A DNA stretch of 64,000 nt from Aureicoccus marinus (GTDB lineage Bacteria > Bacteroidota > Bacteroidia > Flavobacteriales > Flavobacteriaceae): positions 77,840 to 141,839 of the forward strand of contig NZ_MQVX01000001.1 of the NCBI RefSeq assembly GCF_002954325.1. The letters run 5' to 3'. Shown here in pieces: positions 39,642 through 50,678 of this stretch; within the stretch, counting starts at the first letter, position 1, and every line of letters begins with the position of its first letter. The notes beneath the pieces are model-generated. The model made no database searches, was not told where the DNA came from, and saw only the letters and a program-made list of their open reading frames with translations. Both the position numbers and the translations under genes were made by a program.

Positions 39642-39821
39642 ATGGCCAAGATTAAAGTAACACAGGTGAGGAGCGCTATCAAGCGTCCAAAAAACCAAAA
39701 GCAAACGCTTGAGGCACTTGGATTGAGAAAAATCGGTCAGGTGGTTGAGCATGAGGCTAACCCAAGTATTCTTGGTATGGTCAAGGTTGTTGAACATTTG
39801 GTCTCTACAGAAGAGGCATAA
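39642..39821 (+). CDS. rpmD: Ribosomal protein L30
   Basis: 59 residues (MAKIKVTQVRSAIKRPKNQK, ending VEHLVSTEEA). The segment QTLEALGLRKIGQVVEHEAN is the family core. Begins 3 bases after the rpsE stop. Confidence 0.96.
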   Translation: MAKIKVTQVRSAIKRPKNQKQTLEALGLRKIGQVVEHEANPSILGMVKVVEHLVSTEEA

Positions 39822-39842
39822 CGATAAGACATTAAGGGAGAT

Positions 39843-40295
39843 ATGGATTTAGGAAATTTAAAACCAGCTGAAGGAAGTCGCAACCGTGCAGGTAAGCGAT
39901 TGGGACGCGGACAGGCCTCTGGAAAAGGAGGAACTTCTGCTCGTGGTCACAAGGGTGCGAAATCTCGTTCAGGATATTCCAAGAAAATAGGATTTGAAGG
40001 AGGTCAAATGCCACTTCAACGCCGAGTTCCAAAATTTGGATTCAAAAACATCAACAGAAAAGAGTACCAAGCAGTGAACTTGGATCGTCTTCAACAACTG
40101 GTAGACGACAAGGGAGTGAAAGGTGACATTACTTTTGATGTGATGGTGGAGCACCGTTTGGTACGCCGCAACGAATTGGTTAAAGTTCTTGGGAACGGTG
40201 AACTAAAAGCGAAACTTAAAGTATCTGCTCACAAATTCAGTGCGAAGGCCAAAGAGGCGATCGAAGCTGCGGGTGGAGAAGCGATAAGCTTATAA
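39843..40295 (+). CDS. rplO: Ribosomal protein L15
   Basis: 150 residues: [20 protein letters not shown], Gly-rich [20 protein letters not shown], and [17 protein letters not shown]. Late 50S assembly protein, 10 bases before secY. Confidence 0.98.
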   Translation: MDLGNLKPAEGSRNRAGKRLGRGQASGKGGTSARGHKGAKSRSGYSKKIGFEGGQMPLQRRVPKFGFKNINRKEYQAVNLDRLQQLVDDKGVKGDITFDVMVEHRLVRRNELVKVLGNGELKAKLKVSAHKFSAKAKEAIEAAGGEAISL

Positions 40296-40305
40296 TTCAG
40301 TTGAT

Positions 40306-41640
40306 ATGAAGAGTTTTTTAGAAACCTTATCGAATATCTGGAAAATTGATGAGCTTCGGCAACGAATCCTGCTTACGCTGGGTATGTTGCTGGTTTATCG
40401 TTTTGGGGCACAAGTTGCTCTTCCAGGGATCGATACAGCTCAACTGAATGCTTTAACATCGAACACAGAACAGGGTATCTTAGGTATTCTAAACGCATTT
40501 ACAGGAGGAGCTTTTGCGAAGGCTTCTGTTTTTGCCTTGGGAATTATGCCCTACATCTCTGCCTCTATTGTAGTGCAGTTGATGAGTATTGCTATTCCTT
40601 ACCTGCAAAAGTTGGATAAGGAAGGAGAAAGCGGAAGAAAGACCAAGAACCAGATCACACGTTGGTTGACTATTGCAATCTGTGTGGTTCAGGCCCCTAC
40701 CTACTTGTTGGGATTGAGCCAATTGGGTGTTCCTGATTCTGCTTTTGTAATGGGGAAAGGTCTTGATTTTATCATTCCTTCAGTAATCATTTTGGTAACC
40801 GGAACCATCTTCGCGATGTGGTTGGGTGAAAAGATCACTGACCGCGGAATCGGAAACGGGATCTCTCTCTTGATTATGGTGGGGATTATCGCAACCATGC
40901 CTCAATCATTCGTGCAGGAAGCGATCACACGTTACAGCAACAACACCGGTGGCCTGATGATGATCTTGTTTGAAATCATCTTGTGGTTCGTGGTTATTTT
41001 GGCCAGTGTGCTATTGACCATGGCTATTCGCCAAATTCCGGTTCAGTACGCACGTCGTACAGCTTCTGGTAGTTACGAGAAGAGTTCACGTCAGTACATT
41101 CCTTTGAAGTTGAATGCTTCTGGGGTTATGCCGATCATTTTTGCTCAGGCCATTATGTTCGCGCCTGCATTGATCGGTCGTACTTTTGATGACACGGCGG
41201 TAGGGCAATGGATGAGTGTTCAGTTTCAGGATCCATTCGGATTGTACTACAACATTCTCTTCGCTCTTTTGATTATCATCTTTACGTATTTCTATACGGC
41301 GATTACGGTTCCGACCAACAAAATGGCTGATGACCTAAAAAGAAGTGGAGGATTCATTCCTGGGATTCGTCCTGGTAAAGAAACAGGAGATTATCTGGAT
41401 AAGATCATGTCTTTGATCACTTTCCCAGGATCCTTGTTCCTGGCAGCCTTGGCAGTACTTCCTGCTTTGGTCAATAAAATTATGGGAGTTCAAGGCGGAT
41501 GGGCCTTGTTCTATGGTGGTACTTCCTTGCTCATTATGGTAGGGGTGGCCATCGATACGATGCAACAGGTGAATTCATACTTGTTGAACCGTCACTACGA
41601 CGGATTGATGAAAACTGGTAAAAACAGAAAAGTAGCTTAA
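40306..41640 (+). CDS. secY: Protein translocase channel subunit SecY
   Basis: 444 residues, ten predicted membrane helices. [20 protein letters not shown] is the first helix, [20 protein letters not shown] the plug/TM2 region, and [16 protein letters not shown] the TM5 area; it ends with [15 protein letters not shown]. Forms the inner-membrane Sec channel with SecE and SecG. In many bacteria adk and map follow; here infA follows directly. Confidence 0.98.
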   Translation: MKSFLETLSNIWKIDELRQRILLTLGMLLVYRFGAQVALPGIDTAQLNALTSNTEQGILGILNAFTGGAFAKASVFALGIMPYISASIVVQLMSIAIPYLQKLDKEGESGRKTKNQITRWLTIAICVVQAPTYLLGLSQLGVPDSAFVMGKGLDFIIPSVIILVTGTIFAMWLGEKITDRGIGNGISLLIMVGIIATMPQSFVQEAITRYSNNTGGLMMILFEIILWFVVILASVLLTMAIRQIPVQYARRTASGSYEKSSRQYIPLKLNASGVMPIIFAQAIMFAPALIGRTFDDTAVGQWMSVQFQDPFGLYYNILFALLIIIFTYFYTAITVPTNKMADDLKRSGGFIPGIRPGKETGDYLDKIMSLITFPGSLFLAALAVLPALVNKIMGVQGGWALFYGGTSLLIMVGVAIDTMQQVNSYLLNRHYDGLMKTGKNRKVA

Positions 41641-41653
41641 TAACGACAAGTTT

Positions 41654-41869
41654 ATGGCAAAGCAGCCGGCAATTGAACAAGACGGAACCATTATCGAAGC
41701 CCTTTCTAACGCGATGTTCCGCGTAGAATTGGAAAATGGCCACGTTGTAACCGCTCATATTTCAGGGAAGATGCGTATGCACTACATCAAATTGCTTCCC
41801 GGAGATAAAGTAAAGCTGGAGATGAGCCCGTATGACTTGACAAAAGCACGAATCACATACAGATACTAA
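41654..41869 (+). CDS. infA: Translation initiation factor IF-1
   Basis: 71 residues, single OB fold: [39 protein letters not shown] and the C-terminal [10 protein letters not shown]. Occupies the 30S A site during initiation. One base separates it from rpmJ. Confidence 0.98.
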   Translation: MAKQPAIEQDGTIIEALSNAMFRVELENGHVVTAHISGKMRMHYIKLLPGDKVKLEMSPYDLTKARITYRY

Positions 41870-41870
41870 G

Positions 41871-41987
41871 ATGAAAGTAAGGGCATCCTTAAAGAAAAGA
41901 AGTGCGGACTGCAAGATCGTTCGCCGCAAAGGAAGATTGTACGTAATAAACAAAAAGAATCCTAGATTCAAACAAAGACAAGGATAA
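41871..41987 (+). CDS. rpmJ: Ribosomal protein L36, zinc-free form
   Basis: 38 residues ([20 protein letters not shown], ending KQRQG). Of the four ligands of the classical zinc ribbon only C14 remains; the positions of C11, C27 and H33 are S11, N27 and F33. Length and basic core are otherwise normal. Confidence 0.96.
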   Translation: MKVRASLKKRSADCKIVRRKGRLYVINKKNPRFKQRQG

Positions 41988-41990
41988 ATT

Positions 41991-42365
41991 ATGGCTAGAA
42001 TCGCAGGGGTAGATATTCCGAAACAAAAGCGTGGTGTTATTTCACTAACCTACATCTACGGGGTTGGTCGCAGCCGAGCGCAGGAAATTCTCGCACAAGC
42101 AAAAGTGTCTGAAGACACAAAAGTTTCTGAGTGGAATGACGATGAAATTAGTCGTATCCGTGAAGCTGTTTCTCAATTCACTATTGAAGGAGAGCTTCGT
42201 TCTGAGACGCAATTGAACATCAAGCGTTTGATGGATATTGGTTGTTACCGCGGTATCCGCCACAGAATTGGTTTGCCTCTTCGTGGTCAGCGTACAAAGA
42301 ACAACTCCAGAACTCGTAAGGGAAAAAGAAAAACTGTTGCCAACAAAAAGAAGGCGACAAAATAA
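41991..42365 (+). CDS. rpsM: Ribosomal protein S13
   Basis: 124 residues: [20 protein letters not shown], helix-two-turn-helix region, and [20 protein letters not shown] with a basic tail. First gene of the alpha-operon group; starts 3 bases after rpmJ, so no separate promoter is apparent. Confidence 0.98.
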   Translation: MARIAGVDIPKQKRGVISLTYIYGVGRSRAQEILAQAKVSEDTKVSEWNDDEISRIREAVSQFTIEGELRSETQLNIKRLMDIGCYRGIRHRIGLPLRGQRTKNNSRTRKGKRKTVANKKKATK

Positions 42366-42417
42366 TTTGTTCAACAGCTGGGAGCTTACTCTCTCGGTGT
42401 ATTGACGCAGTAGAAAT

Positions 42418-42810
42418 ATGGCAAAGGGAAACACAAAAACGGCTAAGAAAAGAAAGGTTGTCGTTGACTCGCATGGGGAAGCCCATATTGTTGCATCATT
42501 CAACAATATCATTATTTCATTGACCAACAAGAAGGGGGATGTTATTTCCTGGTCTTCTGCTGGTAAAATGGGATTCCGTGGATCAAAGAAGAACACTCCT
42601 TACGCAGCTCAGGTTGCAGCAGAGGATTGCTCTAAAGTGGCTCACGAGGCTGGTCTTCGCAAAGTTAAGGTCTATGTAAAAGGGCCGGGTAACGGAAGAG
42701 AGTCTGCGATTCGTACCATTCACAATGCCGGAATTGAAGTTACGGAGATCATCGATGTAACTCCATTACCACACAACGGGTGTCGTCCTCCGAAAAGACG
42801 TCGAGTATAA
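42418..42810 (+). CDS. rpsK: Ribosomal protein S11
   Basis: 130 residues: [53 protein letters not shown] and the C-terminal [13 protein letters not shown]. The 52-base gap before it has only a weak wobble-rich hairpin. A structured 83-base gap follows, before rpsD. Confidence 0.98.
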   Translation: MAKGNTKTAKKRKVVVDSHGEAHIVASFNNIIISLTNKKGDVISWSSAGKMGFRGSKKNTPYAAQVAAEDCSKVAHEAGLRKVKVYVKGPGNGRESAIRTIHNAGIEVTEIIDVTPLPHNGCRPPKRRRV

Positions 42811-42824
42811 TTAATTTTACAATT

Positions 42825-42879
42825 CCGAAGTGAAGGAAGGTCATCGAAGGATAAGCCTTAATTCATGACCTCATTTCGG
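42825..42879 (+). promoter_or_regulatory. Structured rpsD leader RNA, candidate S4 autoregulatory site
   Basis: CCGAAGTGA (42825-42833) pairs with TCATTTCGG (42871-42879), nine pairs with one G-T wobble. A 5-base AGGAA bulge follows on the 5' side only, then GGTCAT (42839-42844) with ATGACC (42865-42870), then AAGG (42847-42850) with CCTT (42856-42859) around an ATAAG loop. The element ends 14 bases before the rpsD ATG at 42894, so it can block initiation. S4 represses its own operon in E. coli and B. subtilis, so S4 is the natural ligand; a Bacteroidia-specific S4 leader class has also been proposed from comparative genomics, as I recall. Confidence 0.65.
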
Positions 42880-42893
42880 CTAATTTAGAAAAG

Positions 42894-43499
42894 ATGGCAA
42901 GATACACAGGTCCAAAAACCAAAATCGCTCGCAAATTTGGCGAGGCAATTTTCGGAGACGACAAGTCTTTCGAGAAAAAGAATTACCCTCCGGGACAACA
43001 TGGAAACAACCGTAGAAGAGGTAAGAAGTCTGAATACGCTATCCAGTTGATGGAGAAGCAAAAGGCAAAGTACACGTACGGTATTTTAGAGCGTCAGTTC
43101 CGCAACCTTTTTGAAAAAGCAAACCGCAGCAAAGGAGTGACAGGTGAAGTACTTTTACAATTGTGTGAGAGCCGCCTAGACAACGTAGTATACCGTATGG
43201 GTATCGCTCCTTCCCGCCGTGCTGCACGACAGTTGGTTTCTCACCGACACATTACCGTTAACGGTGAAGTAGTGAACATTCCTTCATACAGCCTGAAGCC
43301 AGGTGAGGTGATCGGAGTTCGCGAGAAGTCCAAGTCTCTTGTTGTGATTACAGAGTCATTGGCTAACAACAGCAATGTATACGAGTGGATCACTTGGAAC
43401 AGTGAGAAAATGGAAGGGAACTTTGTAACCATTCCAGAGCGTATGCAAATTCCTGAAGCGATCAAAGAACAATTGATCGTTGAACTTTACTCCAAATAA
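42894..43499 (+). CDS. rpsD: Ribosomal protein S4
   Basis: 201 residues. [40 protein letters not shown], the S4 domain [20 protein letters not shown] plus [20 protein letters not shown], and YSK end. It lacks the N-terminal cysteine knuckle seen in zinc-binding S4. Primary 16S-binding protein and a known translational autoregulator in other phyla; a structured RNA lies directly upstream. Confidence 0.98.
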   Translation: MARYTGPKTKIARKFGEAIFGDDKSFEKKNYPPGQHGNNRRRGKKSEYAIQLMEKQKAKYTYGILERQFRNLFEKANRSKGVTGEVLLQLCESRLDNVVYRMGIAPSRRAARQLVSHRHITVNGEVVNIPSYSLKPGEVIGVREKSKSLVVITESLANNSNVYEWITWNSEKMEGNFVTIPERMQIPEAIKEQLIVELYSK

Positions 43500-43517
43500 T
43501 AGCAATTTAGATCGATT

Positions 43518-44510
43518 ATGGCATTACTTAATTTTCAGAAGCCTGATAAGGTTATCATGGTAGACTCTACCGATTTCGAAGGGAAATTTGAATTTCGTCC
43601 TTTGGAGCCGGGTTACGGTCTGACTGTCGGTAACGCACTGAGAAGAGTTCTTCTTTCCTCTTTGGAAGGGTTTGCAATTACATCGGTTCGTATTGATGGA
43701 GTTGAGCACGAATTTTCAGTTATCCCTGGGGTAGTTGAAGACGTTACAGAGATCATTTTGAATCTGAAGCAAGTTCGATTCAAAAGACAAATTGACGATG
43801 TAGAAAGCGAAACCGTTGCTATTACAATCAGCGAAAGCGAAAAACTAACGGCTGGAGATTTCCAGAAGTTTATCAGCGGATACCAGGTATTGAATCCGGA
43901 TTTGGTGATTTGCAACATGGAATCCAAGGTGAACATCAACATGGAGATCATCATTGAGAAAGGCCGTGGGTATGTTCCTGCTGAAGAGAATAAAAAATCC
44001 AATGCTCCTTTGGGTAGCGTAGCTGTTGATTCTGTGTTTACACCGGTAAAGAATGTGAAGTACAGCATCGAGAACTACCGTGTAGAGCAAAAGACCGATT
44101 ACGAAAAATTGGTTTTCGAAATTGAAACGGACGGTTCTATCAATCCTAAGGCAGCCCTTACAGAGGCAGCCAAGGTTTTGATTCACCACTTCATGTTGTT
44201 CTCTGATGAGCGCATCACCTTGGAGGCGGATGAATTGGAGCGCACCGAAACGTATGATGAAGAGTCCTTGCACATGCGTCAGCTCTTGAAGACCAAATTG
44301 GTCGATATGGACTTGTCTGTGCGTGCACTGAACTGTTTGAAAGCTGCTGAAGTTGATACCTTGGGTGACTTGGTTTCTTTCAACAAGAATGACTTGATGA
44401 AGTTTAGAAATTTCGGAAAGAAATCGTTGACCGAATTGGAAGAGTTGGTTATCAACAAAGGATTGCAGTTCGGAATGGATTTGACCAAATACAAATTGGA
44501 CCGCGACTAA
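43518..44510 (+). CDS. rpoA: RNA polymerase alpha subunit
   Basis: 330 residues. N-terminal assembly domain with [20 protein letters not shown] and [21 protein letters not shown]-terminal domain (about 265-320) [20 protein letters not shown] and [16 protein letters not shown], which binds UP elements and activators. It lies between rpsD and rplQ as in most bacteria. Confidence 0.98.
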   Translation: MALLNFQKPDKVIMVDSTDFEGKFEFRPLEPGYGLTVGNALRRVLLSSLEGFAITSVRIDGVEHEFSVIPGVVEDVTEIILNLKQVRFKRQIDDVESETVAITISESEKLTAGDFQKFISGYQVLNPDLVICNMESKVNINMEIIIEKGRGYVPAEENKKSNAPLGSVAVDSVFTPVKNVKYSIENYRVEQKTDYEKLVFEIETDGSINPKAALTEAAKVLIHHFMLFSDERITLEADELERTETYDEESLHMRQLLKTKLVDMDLSVRALNCLKAAEVDTLGDLVSFNKNDLMKFRNFGKKSLTELEELVINKGLQFGMDLTKYKLDRD

Positions 44511-44532
44511 TCGCTGAAGAGAGTAAATAATT

Positions 44533-45030
44533 ATGAGACACGGTAAGAAATTTAATCACCTCGGGAGAACAGCCGCCCACCGCAAGGCGATGTTGGCAAA
44601 CATGGCTTGTTCCCTTATCGAACATAAGAGAATCAACACAACGCTTGCTAAAGCAAAAGCCCTTAAGCAGTTTGTTGAGCCCTTGATCACAAAATCAAAG
44701 GCAGAGAACAACCAAACGGCTGACAAGGGTCAGCACAACCGTCGTGTTGTTTTTCAAAACCTTAGAAACAAGTATGCAGTAACCGAGTTGTTCGGACCTG
44801 TAGCAGAGAAGATCGGAGACCGTCCAGGCGGATACACCCGAATCATCAAGCTTGGAAATCGTCTAGGGGATAACGCTGATATGGCCATGATTGAATTGGT
44901 CGATTTCAATGAGTTGTACCAAGCTGGTGGAGCGAAGAAGAGTAAGAATACTCGTCGTAGCCGTCGTGGAGGTGCTAAGAAGAAAGAAGAAGTTGTTGCA
45001 CCAGTTGCAGCCGATGATTCAGAAGAATGA
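44533..45030 (+). CDS. rplQ: Ribosomal protein L17 with C-terminal extension
   Basis: 165 residues. The core [20 protein letters not shown] to [13 protein letters not shown] is typical, but about 45 extra residues follow: a basic stretch ([19 protein letters not shown]) and an acidic end (VAADDSEE). Extended L17 is common in Bacteroidota. Last gene of the ribosomal block; the terminator lies 33 bases downstream. Confidence 0.97.
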   Translation: MRHGKKFNHLGRTAAHRKAMLANMACSLIEHKRINTTLAKAKALKQFVEPLITKSKAENNQTADKGQHNRRVVFQNLRNKYAVTELFGPVAEKIGDRPGGYTRIIKLGNRLGDNADMAMIELVDFNELYQAGGAKKSKNTRRSRRGGAKKKEEVVAPVAADDSEE

Positions 45031-45062
45031 TCAAAGTGTTATTAAGTGTTTAATACAATTGA

Positions 45063-45092
45063 GGGATACGCGCCAAGCGTATCCCTTTTTTT
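45063..45092 (+). terminator. Terminator of the ribosomal protein block
   Basis: Perfect 9-bp stem GGGATACGC/GCGTATCCC (45063-45071, 45077-45085), 5-base loop GCCAA, then seven T. Confidence 0.92.
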
Positions 45093-45124
45093 ATGTTTTT
45101 TTGTGCTAAATCTCTAATTAGGAA

Positions 45125-46246
45125 ATGAATATGAAATACACTACACGGAAAAAAGCGATAGTACTGCTGGAGGACGGCACCGTGTTTTATGGTAAAGTAG
45201 TAGGTGATATGGAAGGAACGGCCTTTGGGGAAGTCTGTTTCAACACCGGAATGACAGGGTATCAGGAGATCTTTACGGACCCGTCTTACTACGGCCAGTT
45301 GATGGTAATGACCAATGCGCATATTGGTAACTACGGAACGCACGTAGAAGAGATTGAATCAGATTCAGTCAAGATTGCTGGATTGATTTGCAAGAATTTC
45401 AGTTATCCTTATTCTCGTCCTTCAGCTGAAGGAAGTCTTTTGGAATTCTTGGGGCGTAACAATATCCTCGCCGTTTCCGATGTAGACACCCGCGCTTTGG
45501 TAAGCTATATTCGTGACAACGGGGCGATGAATGCCTTGATTTCGACTCGTGTAGACGAAATCGATCAATTGAAAGAAGAATTAAAGGCAGTTCCGAGTAT
45601 GCAAGGGCTGGAGTTGGCTTCAAAGGTATCGACCAAAGAGCCCTATTTCTTTGGAGATGCTAATGCACCTTACCGTATCGCGGCTTTGGATATCGGTATC
45701 AAGAAGAACATCCTCCGCTCTCTGGCTGAGCGAGGAGCTTATATTCAGGTGTTCCCTTACAACGCTTCCATCGAAGAGATGAAGGCTTTTGACCCGCACG
45801 CTTACTTTGTGTCGAACGGACCAGGGGATCCAGAACCTTTAAAAGAGGCCATTGCGACCACAACGGCCATGCTCAAAACCGGGAAGCCTGTCTTTGGAAT
45901 TTGCCTGGGGCACCAAGTGTTGGCACTTACGCAGGGAATTTCTACTTATAAAATGCACCAGGGTCACCGAGGGATCAACCACCCTATTTTGAATTTACTT
46001 ACCGGGAAGGGAGAGATCACCTCTCAAAACCACGGCTTCGCGATTAGTGCGGAACAGGCCGCGGCTAATGAAGGGGTAGAAGTGACTCACCGTCATTTGA
46101 ACGACGATACGGTCGCTGGAATTCGCCTGAAAAACCACAAGGCGTTCTCGGTTCAATACCACCCGGAAGCGAGTCCTGGACCGCACGATTCAAAGTATTT
46201 ATTCGATGAATTTTTTGAGGCGATAAAAGAGGCTGTTCCAGCCTAA
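45125..46246 (+). CDS. carA: Carbamoyl-phosphate synthase small subunit
   Basis: 373 residues (a second in-frame ATG two codons in is an equally possible start). N-terminal domain with CFNTGMTGYQEIFTDPSYYG; class I glutamine amidotransferase domain with VSNGPGDPEPL, nucleophile elbow FGICLGHQVL (C260) and the catalytic His-Glu in SVQYHPEASPGPHDS. It supplies ammonia from glutamine to CarB for pyrimidine and arginine synthesis. carB is not in this window. The gene follows the ribosomal terminator after 32 bases, so its promoter lies in a very short gap. Confidence 0.96.
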   Translation: MNMKYTTRKKAIVLLEDGTVFYGKVVGDMEGTAFGEVCFNTGMTGYQEIFTDPSYYGQLMVMTNAHIGNYGTHVEEIESDSVKIAGLICKNFSYPYSRPSAEGSLLEFLGRNNILAVSDVDTRALVSYIRDNGAMNALISTRVDEIDQLKEELKAVPSMQGLELASKVSTKEPYFFGDANAPYRIAALDIGIKKNILRSLAERGAYIQVFPYNASIEEMKAFDPHAYFVSNGPGDPEPLKEAIATTTAMLKTGKPVFGICLGHQVLALTQGISTYKMHQGHRGINHPILNLLTGKGEITSQNHGFAISAEQAAANEGVEVTHRHLNDDTVAGIRLKNHKAFSVQYHPEASPGPHDSKYLFDEFFEAIKEAVPA

Positions 46247-46337
46247 AACCGAAGGAAAAACGTAGGAGGCTTTGAGCCAATTATTTATTTTCGCCACGAA
46301 GTTTGAAATCATCATCTTAAAACCACAATTCGATTAG

Positions 46338-47633
<1,296 letters not shown>

Positions 47634-47644
47634 GTTATTTCACA

Positions 47645-47675
47645 GCCTCATCTCAAGCAGATGAGGCTTTTTTTT
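47645..47675 (+). terminator. Terminator of eno
   Basis: Perfect 9-bp stem GCCTCATCT/AGATGAGGC (47645-47653, 47659-47667) with a CAAGC loop and eight T. Its T run covers a TTG that would otherwise look like an upstream start for the next gene. Confidence 0.92.
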
Positions 47676-47733
47676 GCCCCATTATTTTTCGTATTTTAAT
47701 AAAACGTCTGAATTTAAACCTCCTGAATTACTG

Positions 47734-49323
47734 ATGAATAATTTTCTTTTTGTCTCTGCCGAGAATGATGCGATAGCGAATTGCAAAGCTGGTGGTATGG
47801 CTGACGTTGTCCGTGATGTGCCGCGTCATATTGCTGAGAACGACGATACCGTCCACGTGGTCGTGCCTTCTTACGGACGCTTGCACCACGAAGGGCAGAT
47901 GATCAGTTTACTACAGTTTCCCTTGCGCGGAACGGAATACTTTGCAGAACTCTACAAGGTCAGAGGAAAGAAAGAGATCAAGGGTATTCATCACTACGTG
48001 ATTCACCATCCGGAAATTCAGGCCGGGGATATCGCTCATATTTACCACAACGATCCCAAAGAACCTTTTTTCAATGACTCCATCAAGTACTTTATCTTTT
48101 GTACAGCGGTGGCTCAAGCGATTAAGAATGGTGCCTTTGGGGATTTAGATATTGTTCACCTGCACGATTGGCATACCAGCCTGCTTTTGTTCTTAAGAGA
48201 GTACCATCCGGAGTTCAAAGCGCTACAAGATATCCGAACGGTATACAGTATTCACAACCTGGCGATTCAGGGCATTCGTCCTTTTCAGGATAACTACGCT
48301 TCTGTACGGAATTGGTTCCCCAATATTGCTTTTCAGGAAGAGGTACTGCGGGACAAACGCTATCCGGATTGTATCAATTTGATGGCCGTGGGAATTCGAT
48401 TTGCGGATTCAGTTCACACGGTTTCTCCTTCGTACAAAGAAGATGTGATGAAGCCGAGTTCTCCACCGGAATTTATTGGGGGAGAAAGCTTGGAAGAAGA
48501 CCTCCAAAAAGCCGACAAGGAGGGCCGATTGGTTGGGATTCTCAACGGTTGTAACTACGCCAATATCAATGTGGCGGAAAAAGGACAGCTCCTAAAGAAT
48601 ATCCTCAAGGCGATCTTTCCTTGGTTGCAAGAGGAATCAAAAAAATACAAGGCGGACTTTTTGGCTCATACGGGCGAGAAGGTATTCTCCTGGATGGAGA
48701 ATCCACCTAAGTTTGTTGTGTCCAGTGTGGCACGCTTGACGGAGCAAAAGTTTTATTTCTTCAAGCGAAGTCCGGAAGCCTTTCATCACTTATTGACCAG
48801 TCTACAGCGCGTCAATGGAATTTTCGTTTTGCTGGGCACAGGTGCTCCGGAATACGAAGAACTGTTTAGAGAGATCAGCTACGAACGGGAGAACTTCCTT
48901 TTTATCAATGGTCAATCTGAAGAGGTGATCGATTCGATTTATCTCGAAAGTGACCTCTACTTTATGCCCAGCCTGTTTGAACCTTGCGGTATTAGCCAGA
49001 TGTTGGCTATGCGCAATGGGCACCCTTGCCTTGTTCATCATACCGGAGGCCTTAAGGATACCGTCCACCACATGAAAACAGGCTTTAGTTTTGACGGTCC
49101 AAATTACGACGCTAAAATCTCCAATATGCTGGAGGCTTTTGACGATGTGATCAATCTTTTTGTAGAGGATCGCAAGACCTTTAGAGCGATTGCTCGACGG
49201 GCTGGAAAGGAGCGATTTACCTGGAAAGATTCGGTGAATAAATACTACACACAACTCTATGACCTTCCCTTGGCACTTCCTATTGTTAAGGATGTCACAA
49301 AAGAAGTGTCTAAGGTCTCTTAG
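47734..49323 (+). CDS. Starch/glycogen-synthase-like glycosyltransferase (GT5)
   Basis: 529 residues from the ATG at 47734. A TTG at 47674 would extend it by 20 residues but lies in the eno terminator, and MNNFLFVSAEND matches where family members begin. ADP-glucose-binding motif CKAGGMADVVRDVPRHI (17-33; canonical KxGGL has Met here), VHLHDWHTSLLLFLREY, VYSIHNLAIQG, and the C-terminal FEPCGISQMLAMRNG with HTGGLKDTV, which carries the conserved Glu of retaining GT-B enzymes. It would elongate alpha-1,4-glucan from a nucleotide sugar. No glgB, glgC or glgP is nearby, and the sequence looks divergent from GlgA, so donor and acceptor are uncertain. Confidence 0.82.
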   Translation: MNNFLFVSAENDAIANCKAGGMADVVRDVPRHIAENDDTVHVVVPSYGRLHHEGQMISLLQFPLRGTEYFAELYKVRGKKEIKGIHHYVIHHPEIQAGDIAHIYHNDPKEPFFNDSIKYFIFCTAVAQAIKNGAFGDLDIVHLHDWHTSLLLFLREYHPEFKALQDIRTVYSIHNLAIQGIRPFQDNYASVRNWFPNIAFQEEVLRDKRYPDCINLMAVGIRFADSVHTVSPSYKEDVMKPSSPPEFIGGESLEEDLQKADKEGRLVGILNGCNYANINVAEKGQLLKNILKAIFPWLQEESKKYKADFLAHTGEKVFSWMENPPKFVVSSVARLTEQKFYFFKRSPEAFHHLLTSLQRVNGIFVLLGTGAPEYEELFREISYERENFLFINGQSEEVIDSIYLESDLYFMPSLFEPCGISQMLAMRNGHPCLVHHTGGLKDTVHHMKTGFSFDGPNYDAKISNMLEAFDDVINLFVEDRKTFRAIARRAGKERFTWKDSVNKYYTQLYDLPLALPIVKDVTKEVSKVS

Positions 49324-49327
49324 ACCC

Positions 49328-49358
49328 TTTGAAGCCGGCTTTTGATTTGTTAAATTTG
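49328..49358 (+). promoter_or_regulatory. Promoter of gltA
   Basis: TTTG (49328-49331), 19-base spacer, TAAATTTG (49351-49358): exact match to the Bacteroidota consensus with the same spacing as at rpsL. About 27 bases upstream of the ATG at 49386. Confidence 0.8.
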
Positions 49359-49385
49359 CAAAACCCTAAAAGATAATTATATCCT

Positions 49386-50669
49386 ATGGCTGATTCAGCA
49401 TTTCTTGAGCTCAACGGTGAGCGTTATGAGTTTCCTCTGGTAACCGGTACAGAAAATGAGGTGGGAATTGACATCAAAGCACTTCGTGCATTGACTGGTG
49501 CAGTGACGATTGATCCTGGTTACAAAAACACAGGTTCTTGCGAAAGCGCCATCACGTACTTGGATGGTGAGCAGGGGATTCTGCGATACCGAGGTTATTC
49601 AATCGAGGATTTAGCTGAAAAAGCGGACTTTTTGGAGGTGGCCTACCTGTTGATTTTTGGCGAATTACCGAATGAAGAGGAGTTGGCAAAATTCCACCAA
49701 GACATCAAGGACGAATCCCATGTGGACGAGGAGATGAAGAAAATCTTAGACGGATTTCCGAAGTCGGCCCACCCGATGGGAGTACTATCTTCATTGACCA
49801 GTGCGTTGGTAGCGTTCAACCCAACTTCGGTAGATGTAAGTTCTGAATCCGCCATGTACAATTCAATTGTGCGCATCATGGCCAAGTTCCCCGTTTTGGT
49901 CGCTTGGACCTTGCGCAAGAAAAGCGGATCTCCACTGGATTACGGTGATGACAGCCTGGGTTACGTTGAGAACATCCACAAGATGATGTTTAAGCGTCCA
50001 AACCAGGAGTACAAAAAGAACCCGGTTGTTATCGACGCCTTGGATAAACTCCTCATTCTACACGCGGACCACGAGCAAAACTGTTCGACGTCTACAGTGC
50101 GTATCGTAGGTTCCAGCCATGCTGGATTATTCGCTTCTCTTTCTGCAGGTATCTCTGCGCTTTGGGGTCCATTACACGGTGGAGCGAACCAAGCCGTATT
50201 GGAAATGTTGGAAGCCATTCAGGAAGACGGTGGTGATACGAAGAAGTATATGGCCAAAGCCAAAGACAAAGAGGATCCTTTCCGTTTGATGGGCTTTGGA
50301 CACCGTGTATACAAAAACTTCGACCCTCGAGCTCGTATTATTAAGAAGGCGGCCGATGAAGTATTGGGAGACTTGGGTATTGATGATCCCATTTTGGATA
50401 TCGCCAAAGGATTGGAGCAAGAAGCTTTGGAAGACGACTACTTCGTTAAAAGAAAGCTGTATCCGAATGTGGATTTCTACAGTGGTATTATTTACCGTGC
50501 TCTCGGAATTCCAACCGATATGTTCACCGTGATGTTCGCTTTAGGACGCTTGCCAGGATGGATCGCTCAATGGCGCGAAATGCGTTTGAAAGGAGAGCCG
50601 ATTGGACGTCCTCGCCAAATCTACACAGGCGAAAACTACCGCGAGTTTAAGGACCTTCAGAGCCGATAA
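49386..50669 (+). CDS. gltA: Citrate synthase
   Basis: 427 residues, type II (hexameric) class by length and by the N-terminal beta domain (LNGERYEFPLVTGTENEVGI). TGSCESAITYLDGEQGILRY, catalytic His region LWGPLHGGANQAVLEML, MGFGHRVYKNFDPRA, and the catalytic Asp in NVDFYSGIIYRALGI; ends RPRQIYTGENYREF. Condenses acetyl-CoA and oxaloacetate at entry to the TCA cycle. Transcribed alone from a consensus promoter. Confidence 0.97.
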   Translation: MADSAFLELNGERYEFPLVTGTENEVGIDIKALRALTGAVTIDPGYKNTGSCESAITYLDGEQGILRYRGYSIEDLAEKADFLEVAYLLIFGELPNEEELAKFHQDIKDESHVDEEMKKILDGFPKSAHPMGVLSSLTSALVAFNPTSVDVSSESAMYNSIVRIMAKFPVLVAWTLRKKSGSPLDYGDDSLGYVENIHKMMFKRPNQEYKKNPVVIDALDKLLILHADHEQNCSTSTVRIVGSSHAGLFASLSAGISALWGPLHGGANQAVLEMLEAIQEDGGDTKKYMAKAKDKEDPFRLMGFGHRVYKNFDPRARIIKKAADEVLGDLGIDDPILDIAKGLEQEALEDDYFVKRKLYPNVDFYSGIIYRALGIPTDMFTVMFALGRLPGWIAQWREMRLKGEPIGRPRQIYTGENYREFKDLQSR

Positions 50670-50678
50670 AAGCAGTTG

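Noticed and set aside
42366-42417. Hairpin in the rpsM-rpsK gap
   Set aside because: A 7-bp stem with two wobbles and a weak loop is not distinguishable from chance.
47674-47733. Upstream TTG start for the starch-synthase-like gene
   Set aside because: It lies in the T run of the eno terminator, and the extra 20 residues are absent from the family pattern.
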